A DNA stretch of 64,000 nt from Cymbidium sinense (GCA_021442155.1 CM038216.1:83672945-83736944); one strand, 5' to 3'. Counted from the first letter of the stretch, positions 48,987 to 60,957 are shown. Made by a program: numbers and translations. Notes: a model not told the origin generated them from the sequence alone.

Positions 48987-51900
48987 CAAAAACCCTAAAC
49001 ACTAAACTAAAACTTGAACCCTAAAACTAAAACCTAAACCCTAAACTCTAAAAACTCTAAACCCTAAATCCTAAACTTAAACCCTAAAACCCTAAACCCT
49101 AAACCTTGAACCCTTAAACCTAAACCTTAAACCCTAAAACCTAAACCAAAACCCAAAAACTAAATTAACCAAAATAAAAATAAAAAACCTAAACCTAAAC
49201 TAAATAAAACATAAAAACCTAAACAAACCAAGATAAAATAAAATAATAAAATAAAATAAAACATAAACTAAAACCTAAACCAAAACCTAAACCTAAAAAG
49301 AAAAGAAAATAAAAAATAAAAACTTAAATAAAAGAAAATAAATAAAAACATAAACTAAACTAAGAAAATAAAAAACCTAGAAATAAAAAAACATAAATAA
49401 AATTAAACCTAAATGTAAAATAAAAATAAAATAAAAATTAAATTAAAACTTAAACCTAAAACAATAAACCTAAAATTAAAATCTAAAATAAATAAAAGGT
49501 AAAATCTAAAATAAAACTAAAAAAAAACCTAAACCAAAAAAAAAAATAAAAATAAAATAAACATAAACTAAACTAAAATAAACTAAAATAAATAAACCTA
49601 AATAAAACCTAAAATAATCTAAACCTAAACATAAATCTAAACTAAATAAAATAAAATAAACTAAAATAAACCCAAACCTAAACAAAACCTAAATTAAAAC
49701 CTAAAACATAAACCTAAATAAAATAAAACCTAAACCTAAACAAAATTAAAATAAAATAAAAAAACAAATTAAAATAAAACTAAACTAAAATAAACATAAA
49801 CCTAAAACCTATAAACTAAATAAAATCTTAAACTAAAATAAATTAAACTAAATAAAAATAAACCTAAATAAAAATAAAATAAACTAAATAAACCTAAACT
49901 TGCGGTTTGCTTTTAAAAACACTAAATTCTACCCTAACCTAAACCCTAAATCCTAAACCCTCCCTAAACCCTAAACTAACCTAAACTCCACCATACCAAT
50001 AACCTAAATCCTCCACCTAGTGACCAAACCCTAAACCAGAGCTAAACTACTCACCCTCCTAAACCTACTAAACCCCAAACCCTACCCTAAAGCCTAAAAC
50101 TGACCCTCTCTTTGCCCTCTCCAAACCATACCTACCATACCCAAATACCATATACTTAAAACTCCTCCCTAAATAAAAAACTAAATCAACCTATAAAATA
50201 AATAAAATGCCTCCAAAATAAAAACCTAAACTAAACCTAAACATACTAAAACCTAAACCTAGAATAAAATAAATAAAAAATAAAATAAAATAAAAATAAA
50301 ATAAAATCCTAAACTAAAATAGAAAATCAAATAAACTTAAAAATAAAAAATCTTAACTAAAATAAAAACTAAATGCAAAATAAAAATAAAATAAACTTTA
50401 GATATAATAAAATAAAACAAAATAAAACCTAAACCTTAAAATAAACTTAAAAAATAAAATAAAATTAAAAAAAATAAAGCCTAAACCTAAAAAAATAAAA
50501 TAAAATAAACAGATAAAAAAAATAAACATAAATGTAAACCTAAACCTAAAAAATAAACTACAATAAAAATCCTAAACTAAAATAAATAAACATTGAATAA
50601 AAAAACTAAAATAAATAAAAATGATAAATAAACCTAAATAAAATATAAAATAAACTAAATAAACCTAAACGTACTGGTTTAGTTAATTTAAGAAAAACCC
50701 TAAATAAAAAATAAAATCTAAACCCTAAACTAAAAAAAAACTTAAATCAAAAATAAAATAAACATAAACATAAAACCAAAACTAAATAAATAAAACCTAA
50801 ACTAAATAAAATAAAATAAACTAAATATACCTAAACCTAAACTAAAAAATAAACCTAAAAACCTAAAATAAAAAAACCTAAACCTAAACAAAATAAAAAA
50901 CCTAAACTAAAATAAAATAAAATAAAACTAAACTAAAATAAAATAAATCTAAACCTAAACCTAAAAAAATAAACTAAAATAAAAATCTAGCTAAAATAAA
51001 TAAACATAAAATAAAATAAACTAAATAAACCTAAAATAATATAAAATAAACTAAATAAACTAAATAAACCTAATCTTTACTTTTTTTAAACCATAAACAC
51101 CATTCATTAAATCATAAACCCAAACCCTACTACCTACCCTAAACCCTAAAACTGAGCCATAAATAAAACCTACCAAACCCTAAACCCTAAACCTACATTG
51201 AGACCACTCCCACCAAAACCCTGAGCTCCTAAACCATGCACTGATATCTCCCTAACTCTACTCCCCCTTAACCTATCACCCTGAGCCCTAACTCCCTAAA
51301 CCTCCTTCTTCCACAACTCCCTCCTAAATCATAAAATTTACTCAAACTCTCCCTAACACCCTAAACATTAAACCCTAAACCCTAAAACCCTGGGCCCTAA
51401 ACCCTTTAACCACCACCTGACCCTCCTGACCCAAACCCTAAACCCTAAGATCTGACTGCCTATAACCATCTAGCCATAACCTAAACCCTAAACCCTAAAC
51501 CCTAAAACCCAAAAAAAACCTAAAATAAATCACCTAAAAAATAAAATAAAAAAAAAAACCTAAACCTAAATAAAATAAAACCTAAACCTAAACCTAAACC
51601 TAAAAAAAATAAAATAAAAAAAAAATAAAATAATAAAATAAAATAAATAAAACCTCAATTAAACTAAAATAAAATAAATCTAAAATTAAAACTAAATAAA
51701 ATAAAAAACTAAACATAAATAAACCTAAAATATAATAAAATAAAACTTAAACTGAAAATAAATATAAAATAAAATATAAAACCTAAACCTAAAAATAAAA
51801 TAAAATTAAAATTAAACTAAAAAATAAATTTGAACCTCACATAAACTAAAAATAAACTAAAATAAAAACATAAAATAAATAAACTAAATAAAATAAAAAA

Positions 51901-53559
51901 ATAAACCTAAAATGAAATATAAAATAAACTAAAGAAACTAAATAAACCTAAAAACAAGTTTACTTAATTTTAAAAAATGAACCCTAAACCCTAAATAAAT
52001 CCTACCCTAACCCTAAACCTAATAACCTAAAAAAACCCTAATAAAACCCTAAACTCCTAAAAATTCTAAATTCCTACTACTAACCACTTAAATTAATATC
52101 TCTAAACCCTACCCTTTCTAAACCTCTAAAAAAAACTCCTCCCTAAACTAATAGTTCTATTAAATCTAAAAAACTCTAACTAAATCAAACCTAAAATAAA
52201 TAACCTCATAAATAAAATACCTATAAAAACTCCTAAAACCTAAACAAACACACCTACATATAAAATAAAATAAAATAAATGATAAAATCTAAACAAAATA
52301 AATAAATAACCTAACTAAAAATAAAATAAACCTAAAATAAAACCAAAATAAAATAAAAATTAAAAGTAATAATATAAAACCTAAAATAAAATAAAATAAA
52401 ACTTAAACCTAAAATAAATAAAATTAAAACCAAAATAAAATTAAACTAAAAAAATAAACATAAACCTCATTAAACAACAAAAATAACTAAAATCCTAAAC
52501 TAAAATAAATAAATAAATATAAACTAAATTAAATAAAATAAAAATAATCTAAATAGATATAAAATAAATTAAATATCTAAATAAACCATACAAGTTTACT
52601 ATTTTTTTTAAAAAAACCCTAAACCCCCAAACCCTAACACTAAATACTAAACCCTAAACCCTCCCTAAACCAAAAAAACCCTAAACCCCAAAACCCTAAA
52701 TAAACTAATCTTCCTAAACTAACTAAAACCCTAAATACCTAAATTTATAAATCCTAAAAATAACTTACTACCACTAACCTAAACATTATTTATAACTAAT
52801 CTAAAATTAAACCTTAAACTACCTAACTTAATATAAAATACTTAACTCTAAAATAACCAAACTAAATCAATTAAATAAATAAAATAAACTAAATAATAAA
52901 CCTAAATCTAGTAAAATAACATAAAATTAAAACTAAACTAAAATAATAAATAAAAACCTAAACTAAACTAAAGATAAAATAAACCTAAAATGAAACAAAT
53001 AAAAGTAAAACTAAATGTAAAATAAAAGTAAAATAAACCTAAATATAAAGTAAAACTAAACAAAACATAAACCTAAAAAATAATTTACCTTATCAAAAAA
53101 CCTAAACCAAAATAAAAAATAAAATAAACATAAATTAAATAAAATAAACTAAACTAAATAAATAACCTAAACCCTAAATCATACTAACCCAAATAAAAAC
53201 TAAAGAAAATAAATAATAAAACCTAAACCTAAATATAAAATAAAACTAAACTAAAACCTACTTAAACCTAAACCTAAATCATAATAAAAGAATAAAAGTG
53301 AAACTACACTTAAAATAAATAAATAGACTAAACTAACTAAAAATAAAATAAACTTAATAATAAAAAACCTAAATTAAATAAAAACTAAATGTAAAATAAA
53401 TATAAAATAAACCTAAAATTAAATTAAATAAAAACTAAATAAAAACATAAACACAAAAAATAAACTTAAAATAAAAAAAGAAAACATAAACCCTAAACTA
53501 AACCTAAAATATACATAAACTTTAAAATAAACTAAACTAAAATAAATAAAACCTAAACC
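48987..53559 (+). repeat. Degenerate telomeric macrosatellite up to the second strand switch
   Basis: Repeat with the punctuation motif near 49,900, 50,675, 51,073, 51,957 and 52,592. The sub-motif AAATGTAAAATAAAAATAAA is near 49,411, with variants at 50,371, 53,013 and 53,388. Islands at 49,915-50,180 and 51,090-51,500 contain unusual C/T-rich text (CTCCTTCTTCCACAACTCCC near 51,302; CCCTGGGCCC near 51,390). The block ends in AAATAAAACCTAAACCC at about 53,559. Confidence 0.87.
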
Positions 53560-56500
53560 CTTATTTTTATTTAGGTTTATTTTTTATTTTAAATTATTTT
53601 ATTTTATTTATTTTAAATTTTATTTTAGTTTAGGTTTTATTTACTTTATTTTTTGGTTTAGTTTATTTTTTTTTGAGTTTTTTTTTATTTTATTTTTTAG
53701 AGTTTTATTTTTTATCTTTTAGGTGTAGGTTTATATTTTATTTTAGGTTTAGGTTTTAAATTCATTTTAAAGTTTTATTTTTAGTTTAGGTTTAGGTTTA
53801 TTTTATTTTATTTTATTTAGTTTAGGTTTAAGTTTAGGTTTAGTTATTTTAGGTTTAGGTTATTTTATTAATTTTATTTTTTAGTTTAGGTTTATGTTTA
53901 TTTTATTTGTTTATATTTTAATTTTAAGATTATGTTTTTTTAGTTTAGGTAGTTTATTTTATTTTTTTTTTCATTTAGGCTTTATTTTAAGGTTTATTTT
54001 TAGTTTAGGTTTTTATTTAATTTTTATTTTTTATTTTTATTTTACATTTACTTTTTTGTTTGTTTAAGTTTTTTGTTCTTAGGTTTACTTTAATTTTTAT
54101 TTTTTATTTTATTTTATTTCAATTTATTGTTATTAGTTTATTTTATTTTTTGGTTACGTTTAGTTTTGTTTACATTTTATTCTATTTTATTTTATTTAGG
54201 TTTCAATTTTTATTTATTTTATTTTAGATTTAATTTAGTTTTGGTTTAAGTTTTTTAGGTTTTAGGGTTTATGGTTTAGGTTTAGGTTTTTTTTAGGGTT
54301 TAGGTTTGGGGTTTAAGTTTTAGTTAGGGTTTTTTAGGGTTTAGTTTTGGGTTTAGGGTTTTAAGTTTAGTTTTGGGGTTTAGGGTTTTTAAAGGTTTAG
54401 GTTGTAGGTTTAGGGTTAATTTAAGGTTTGGGGTTTATCATTATTTGGGGCTTAGGGTTTCTAGTTTATATTTTTTTTGAAAGTTTCTGATGGGTTTGGG
54501 TTTATTTAGTTTTTAGTTTATTTTTTAATTTATTTTGGACTATTTTATTTTTATTCTTATTTACGTTTATTTTTTTATGTTTATTTAATATTTTATTTAT
54601 TCTAGGTTTTTTTATTTTAGTTTATTTTTTTAGGTTTATGTTTATTTTGGATAAGTTTTATTTTATTTTATTTTTTAGGTTTAGGTTTTGGATTTTATTT
54701 TATTTTTTTTAGCTTTAGGTTTTAGGTTTTTATTTTAACTTTATTTTAAGTTTTTTTTTAGTTTAAGTTTAAGTTTATTTTTAGTTTATTTTTATTTTTA
54801 TTTAGGTTTATTTTTTATTTTAAATTATTTTATTTTATTTATTTTATATTTATTTATTTTAGTTTAGGTTTTTTATTTTACTTTATTTTTTTTGGTTTAG
54901 GTTTATTTTTAGTTGATTTTTTTTATTTTATTTTTTAGAGGTTTTATTTTTTTATCTTTTAGGCTTAGGTGTAGGTTTATATTTTATTTTAGGTTTAGGT
55001 TTTAAATTTTAAAGTTTATTTTAGTTTTGGGTTTTGGGTTTTATTTTTTAATTTATTTTATTTTATTTAGTTTAGGTTTAAGTTTAGGTTTAGTTCATTT
55101 TAGGTTTAGGGTTATGTTTTATTAATTTTAGTTCAGTTTATTTTAGTTTAGGTTTATGTTTATTTTATTTTGTTTATTTTATTTTTAAGATTATGTTTTT
55201 TTAGTTTAGGGTTTAGGTTTTAGTTTTATTTATTTTATTTTCATTTAGCTTTATTTTAGGTTTATTTTTTAGTTTAGGTTTTTTATTTAATTTTTTTATT
55301 TTTTATTTTTTTATTTTAGTTTATTTTTTGTTTGTTTAAGTTTTGTTCTTAGGTTTTATTTTAATTTTATTTTTATTTTATTTTATTTAGTTTATTTTAT
55401 AGTTTATTTTATTTTATTTATTTTTTATTCGTTTTAGTTTTTTTACATTTTTTTATTTTTTATTTTATTTAGGTTTCAATTTTTTTAATTTATTTTATTT
55501 TAGATTTAATTTAGTTTTTTATTTTTAGGTTTTATTTTATGGTTTAGGTTTAGGGTTTTATTATGGTTTTATTTTAGTTTTTTAGTTTAGTTTAGTGTTT
55601 AGGGTTTAGGTTTTGATTTTATGTTTAGGGTTTATTTTAGGTTTTTTGGTTTAGGGTTTAAGTTTTATAGGGTTTGGGTTTTGGGTTTAGGGTTTAGGTT
55701 TAGGGTTTTGGGTTTGGGGTTTGATTTATAGTTTTTAGGGTTTAGGGTTTTAGTTTATGGTTTAGGTTTAGGTTTAGGGTTAGTTTTAGGTTTAGGGTTT
55801 ATCATTTTAGGATTTAGCTTAGGTTAGGTTTATTTATATTTTTTTTGAAATTAAGTTCTGAGGGTTTAGGTTTATTTAGTTTATTTAGTTTATTTTTTAA
55901 TTTATTTTGGTCTATTTTATTTTTTATTCTTATTTACTTTTTTTTTTATGTTTATTTAATTTATTTTATTTATTCTGGGTTTTTTATTTTAGTTTATTTT
56001 TTTAGGTTTATTTTTATTTTTTGGATAAGTTTTATTTTTTATTTTAGGGTTTAGGTTTTGGTTTTATTTTATAGGTTTAGGTTTTTTTATTTAACTTATT
56101 TTAAGTTTTTTTAGTTTAAGTTTAGGTTTATAGTTTATTTTATTTTATTTAGTTTAGGGTTTAGGTTTAGTTAATTTTTTGGGTTTAGGTTTAGGTTTTT
56201 TATTTATTTTTTACATTTATGTTTAATTTTTTTTTGTGTATGGGTTTATTTTTTTTTTAATTGGGTTTAACTTAGTTTAGAGTTTAGGGTTTAGGCTTTA
56301 AGGTTTATTTTTTAGGTTTAGGGTTTAGGGTTGATTTAGGGTTTAGGGTTTGGGTTTTAAGGTTTAGGGTTTAGGATTTTTTAGGTTTATTAATTTTAGG
56401 TTGATTTAGGGTAGTATGGTTTAAGTTTAGGGTTTAAGGTTGTATGTTTAGGTTTATAGGTTTAGGGTTCCCGATTTAGGGTTTGTTTTAGGGGTTTCAA

Positions 56501-57409
56501 ATATTTGGGTTAGTTTAGGGTTTAGAGATTTTTTTTAAATTAAATAAACATGTAGTTTAGGTTTATTAGTTTATTTGATTTATTTTATTTATTTTAGTTT
56601 ATTTTTTAATATTAAGGTTTATTTTTTTATTTAGTTTATTTATTTATTTTAGTTTAGGTTTTATTTTTGTTTACTTTTTAGGTTTAGGTTTAGGTTTATA
56701 TTTTGTTTGTTTAGTTTTATTTTTATTTTATTTTATAGGTTTAGGTTTCATTTTTTTATTTTTAGGTTTAGCTTTACTTTTTTATTTTATTTTATTTATT
56801 TTAGGTTTATTTTTAATTTTATTTAGTTTAGGTTTAGGTTTATTTATAGTTTAATTTATTTTATTTAGTTTAGAGTTTAGGTTTAGGTTTAGGTTTTATT
56901 TATTTTAGTTTTGGTTTATGTTTTATTTTATTTTGATTGTTTTAGGTTTAGGTTTTTTTTAGTTTAAGGTTTAGGTTTTATTTTTTATTTATTTTTTTGT
57001 TTATTTTTTGGTTTAGGTTTATTTATTATTTATTTTATTTTATTTTAGGTTTATTTATTTTTATTTTACGTTTAGTTTTTTATTTTATACTTTTTTATTT
57101 ATTTATTTTATTTTTTAGTTGATTTAGGTTTTATTTATTTTAATTTAGTTTTATTTTTTATTTTATTATATTTTTAGGTTTAGGTTTTAGGTTTTAGTTG
57201 GTTTTTATTTTTTGATTTTTTTTTTAGGTTTTTATGGATGTTTAGGGTTTATTTGGGTGTAGGGTTTAGGGTTTGGGGTTTTAGGGTTTATTTTGGGTTG
57301 TATGTTTAGGGTTTGGGGTTTAGTTTAGGATTTGGGATTTTAGGTTTTGGTTTAGGGTTTTTTAGTTTTAGGTTTATTTAGGTTTTGTTTATGGTTTAGG
57401 GATTTGGGT
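53560..57409 (-). repeat. Telomere-derived array in inverted orientation (TTTAGGG on plus strand)
   Basis: The plus strand becomes T/G-rich (TTTATTTTAGG, TTTAGGG), with TTTAGGG islands at 54,250-54,440, 55,540-55,830, 56,270-56,520 and 57,230-57,400. It carries the reverse complement of the array's sub-motifs: the punctuation motif appears as AAATTAAGTTCTGAGGGTTT near 55,850 and TTTTAAATTAAATAAACATG near 56,533, and TTTTTATTTTACATTTAC lies near 54,035. This shows that whole higher-order units were inverted. The open frame at 55,845-56,054 is repeat-derived. Confidence 0.88.
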
Positions 57410-57470
57410 TTTAATAGAGAACAAATTGATACAACATTTCTTCTATTCAATTTCATCAACCAAGTAACAA
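57410..57470 (-). pseudogene. GRP 3' untranslated tail, arm 2 junction
   Basis: The reverse complement of the tail seen at 43,172-43,250 (AACATTTCTTCTATTCAATT, then TTCATCAACCAAGTAACAAA). It is joined on one side to TTTAGGG-strand repeat and on the other to the inverted repeat arm. The join point inside the 3' untranslated region appears to be the same as in arm 1. Confidence 0.86.
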
Positions 57471-59690
57471 AGTGAGGTAATCAAATGACCTTCTTGGGGC
57501 TAGCTAAAAAGTGTTCCCATGATGTCTAAACTATACCCCATTCAATCTTATATAAATTAACACAAGAATATAGGAAATAGAGCTCAACATTCATGCATAG
57601 CTATAAGAATATGCATTTGTTATGTATTTATAACTAGCATCATAACATATTATTATTCATTTATAAGCTTTTGAAAATACATTTTGATTTAATAGTGATA
57701 ATAATATATTGAATTAAATCAACACATGGAAGCTTACATAAAGAAATCCATTTTATTTTACTTGATTTTGAAAGATGGATGCATGAATTAAATGACATAC
57801 CAAATTTAATATGATTGGAAAGAGGACAATCAAATATAAGCTTGTGATTCATTCAACCAACCTAGTTCTTGGGACTATCAAATCAAAGAAGATTATTTAA
57901 AAAAACCAAAGCTTATTAATTAATTAATTTGATTTGATTTAAAAGGAGAAGAGAAATCATTACATGTTGATTTAAACCCATTCCCACATTAGTGATTTAA
58001 TTTAATTTAAAAATGTAATTAAGTTGATTTTATGGGTTAATTAAGTTGAACTTTTAATTAGATGAATTAATTACCCTTACCTATTTCACCTTAAAGTAGT
58101 TAACTAAATAATTATGAGCCAACATGATATGCATAGAAAATAAACTTGCAATGATCCTAGGAAATAAAAGGGGCCTAATGCAATTGGCTCATGATTAATA
58201 GTTAATTAGATTAAGAGACTTAATTGATTACTCTTATGGTTTTCGCACACATGTGGACTAAACATAATTTCATTAAACTCCTTTAGGTTATTAAAAACCT
58301 AAAGATCTACCCCATAATTTAATTAATTAAAGTATGATGTGATTATGATTTCAATTTGATTAAGTGATTTAAATAATTAGTAAAATCTTAATTAATTTCA
58401 TTTTAAAATAGGGTGAAATGAACTTACGGAAAAGGGTCCCAACCCTATTCCTTAGTTCACTTACTGTTGAACAATGATTGATAAACTTAATTAACAAATT
58501 CAATATTGTTCATGATATTAATTAGTCATTAACTTAAAGAAGTTAATGTTTAATTAGTCAATTTTCTTAATTAAGTGAGCAATAAATCCCAAAAAAATTG
58601 GTGGGGCGAGTTCATCCCATTAAATTAATCAACAAAATTTGGATTAATTTCTTAAGTAATAGAAATAATTACACTAATAAATTTTATAATTAAACTTAAT
58701 TAAACATTAATTACTATTCAAAATTAGTTAATATCATTTTTTTATTAATTATCTATGAAATACCATTAAAATGAGTACTTATTAAATTTTTTATTTCCTA
58801 TGATTTTTTATGATTTTAGAAGTTTCAGCCATTAAAATGATTAATTAGCAATGAAAGCTAATCTTGTTGGCACCACATGATTTTCCATGTGGCACCGTGA
58901 GATTGGCTAATTAAAACTTATCCACTCGTATGCGTATGGAGCGCTTTCTCGTCACCATTCGATCTAAGATTAGATACCATGATTAATTAATAACTTAATA
59001 AGATTAAATTTGATTGATCTAATCTAATCACGAATCCGCTCCGATCACGAATGGACGGTGTGTGATCCAATCACATGAGTGAGGGAGAAGGGAGTCTGTC
59101 CTACTGCTCACTTGATCCCAGCTTACCTGAGCTCAGATCAACTCCAAAAGGATCCCACACCTTCACGACATCGATCAAAGGGGATCCAATGGTCAAAATC
59201 ACATGAGATGCAAGTTTTCTTCAAAAAGAGCCAAACCATTTTTGCCTAAGGATCAATTTTTGAAGCATACCTCACCGGAGCTCAAGACTGATGGCACAAA
59301 AGATTGATAAAGATTCATCTAGTGGAGATGAAGCTCTATTGAGCAAGAATTGGATCAATTCCATGATGTTCGCTTGAAGGGCCATGAAATGACAATTTGG
59401 AGCTCGGCTTTGATCAAAGTCCCACCTCTGATGGTTAGGAAGCTTGGGAAATGATTCGTTCTTACTCGATGAAGCCTAGGGAAGGTGCATGCAAAGTTAA
59501 TTTCAGTTTGATGGAGAAATGGGGAAGTTAGGTCAGAAAGTGGAGTGTCCTATTTCATGATGAACGGGAATGTTTCGATTGAAGAACGAGCTTAAGAGCT
59601 TAGGAAATGGCTCTAGCATCTCATCGTGGGTAACTAGGGCTTTGAGGAATGATTTTTGTGTGTGAGAAATGAAGGGGTGTATACCCCTTC
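57471..59690 (-). repeat. Inverted repeat arm 2 (non-telomeric)
   Basis: The counterpart of 41,098-43,171 on the opposite strand, with similarity by eye of roughly three quarters and frequent indels. It ends at a 20-base hairpin (GAAGGGGTGTATACCCCTTC, 59,671-59,690). Arm 1 ends at the matching position, ACACCC, and there switches to telomeric repeat. A stem (CCACATG and CATGTGG) flanks ATTTTC near 58,874. No gene recognised; the frame at 57,661-57,852 has no known domain. Confidence 0.8.
59671..59690. repeat. Hairpin at the inverted-repeat boundary
   Basis: GAAGGGGT, loop GTAT, ACCCCTTC: an 8-bp perfect stem. It lies where similarity between the two inverted arms ends. Confidence 0.8.
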
Positions 59691-60957
59691 ATCTTGATTG
59701 GATGGTGGAATTGGCTTCTGCTCCATCTAGCCATCTCAAGGAGTCATGGGATGGCGGGAGGAGGTGAGTTGGTCGCCAAAGAGGAATCATGGGTGTCCTA
59801 TGGGTTTCAAATGTTCTTGGGAGGGTGAGGTGATTTCACCTCCCATGGGTCATGACCCACCCAACCACCCTGGGTCATTGGCGTGTCTTAAGTGCCTAGG
59901 GACCATTGAGAGTACCAAGTGGCCAAGGAATGGAAATTACAACTTACATGGGTGATTTGTCTCATGTGATGCCTTGACCCAAGGGTAGAATGATCATTTG
60001 GCATTTGATTTAATTTGGGTAGATTTGAAATGAGCCTAAACTGGGTTAGCCCAAATTTTAACTCAATTGAGTTGATTTGTTAGTTTGGCTCAATTTGACT
60101 CATTTATGTCAAATTGGGTCAAACTAAGGGTTAGTCAAGTTTATATGATCATTTATGTTTTTGTTAAATTGGTTTGGTTGCTTTGGCTTAGATTTTATTT
60201 TGGCTCATTTAAATTCATTTGGTCAAATAAGTTGACCGATTTGACCAAATTGGCCAAATTATTTAGGTTGGGTGTTGTTTTTTTAGTTGACCAATTGAAG
60301 ATGATGCTTTAGTTTCAATTTGGACTTAGTTGTTTTAGCCAACTTGAATCTTTAGGTCAATTTGTAGATCAATTGGGTTCAATTGGGTCCAATCATGGCT
60401 TTGGTCAAGTTCATCAATCAATTTGGAATGAACTTGAGCCATTGGTTGCAATCAATTTGGTTTATATTTTTATTTGACCCAATTTGGTCTTTTAGGTCAC
60501 TTTGGGTCAAATCAAGAGGGCCAATTGGGTTTGGTTTGACTCATCAAGGCCAAGTCATATTCAAATATTAATTTTGATTTATGAATCATTGGTTTCAAGG
60601 GATTTGGCTTAGGTGCAATTTGGCTAGTTTGGGTTCATATGGGTTAAGGAGTTGATTTGGTCAAATGACCAAGTTGACTTGGTTTAATTAGACAATTGAT
60701 CAACCTAGGGTGATCAATAATCATGATGAGAGATTTGATGGCTTGGTTCAATCTAATTTGTGATTAGAACGTGGCTCAAATAGGTGAAATTGGATAGGTT
60801 TAATTGGCTTGATTTTGGGTTGACTTTGATTTAGTTGAGTTTATATATGGATTTGGGATTGATATATAAATCAATTGGAATTGGCTTCAAATGGGTTTTG
60901 GTTCATTTGAACATTTCAAGTCAAAAGTTAAGTTGGTTTGACTTGGGTCAATTTTGG
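59691..60957. other. Non-telomeric DNA rich in TTGGTCAA/TTGACC words
   Basis: No gene recognised. The first part contains two adjacent perfect palindromic elements (59,827-59,842 and 59,846-59,859). From about 60,000 the text is dominated by AATTTGG, GGTCAA and TTGACC words, as in low-complexity regions near plant retrotransposon termini. Open frames at 59,746-59,955, 60,085-60,312 and 60,383-60,571 show no domain and look like chance frames. Confidence 0.55.

Noticed and set aside
2669..57409. A functional chromosome-end telomere
   Set aside because: The repeat is degenerate, changes strand three times, and non-telomeric DNA with transposon remains lies on both sides. It is interstitial.
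41098..59690. A Foldback or MITE-type transposon bounded by inverted repeats
   Set aside because: The arms carry pre-existing GRP-tail/unique junctions and enclose whole satellite units; no transposase or target duplication is visible.
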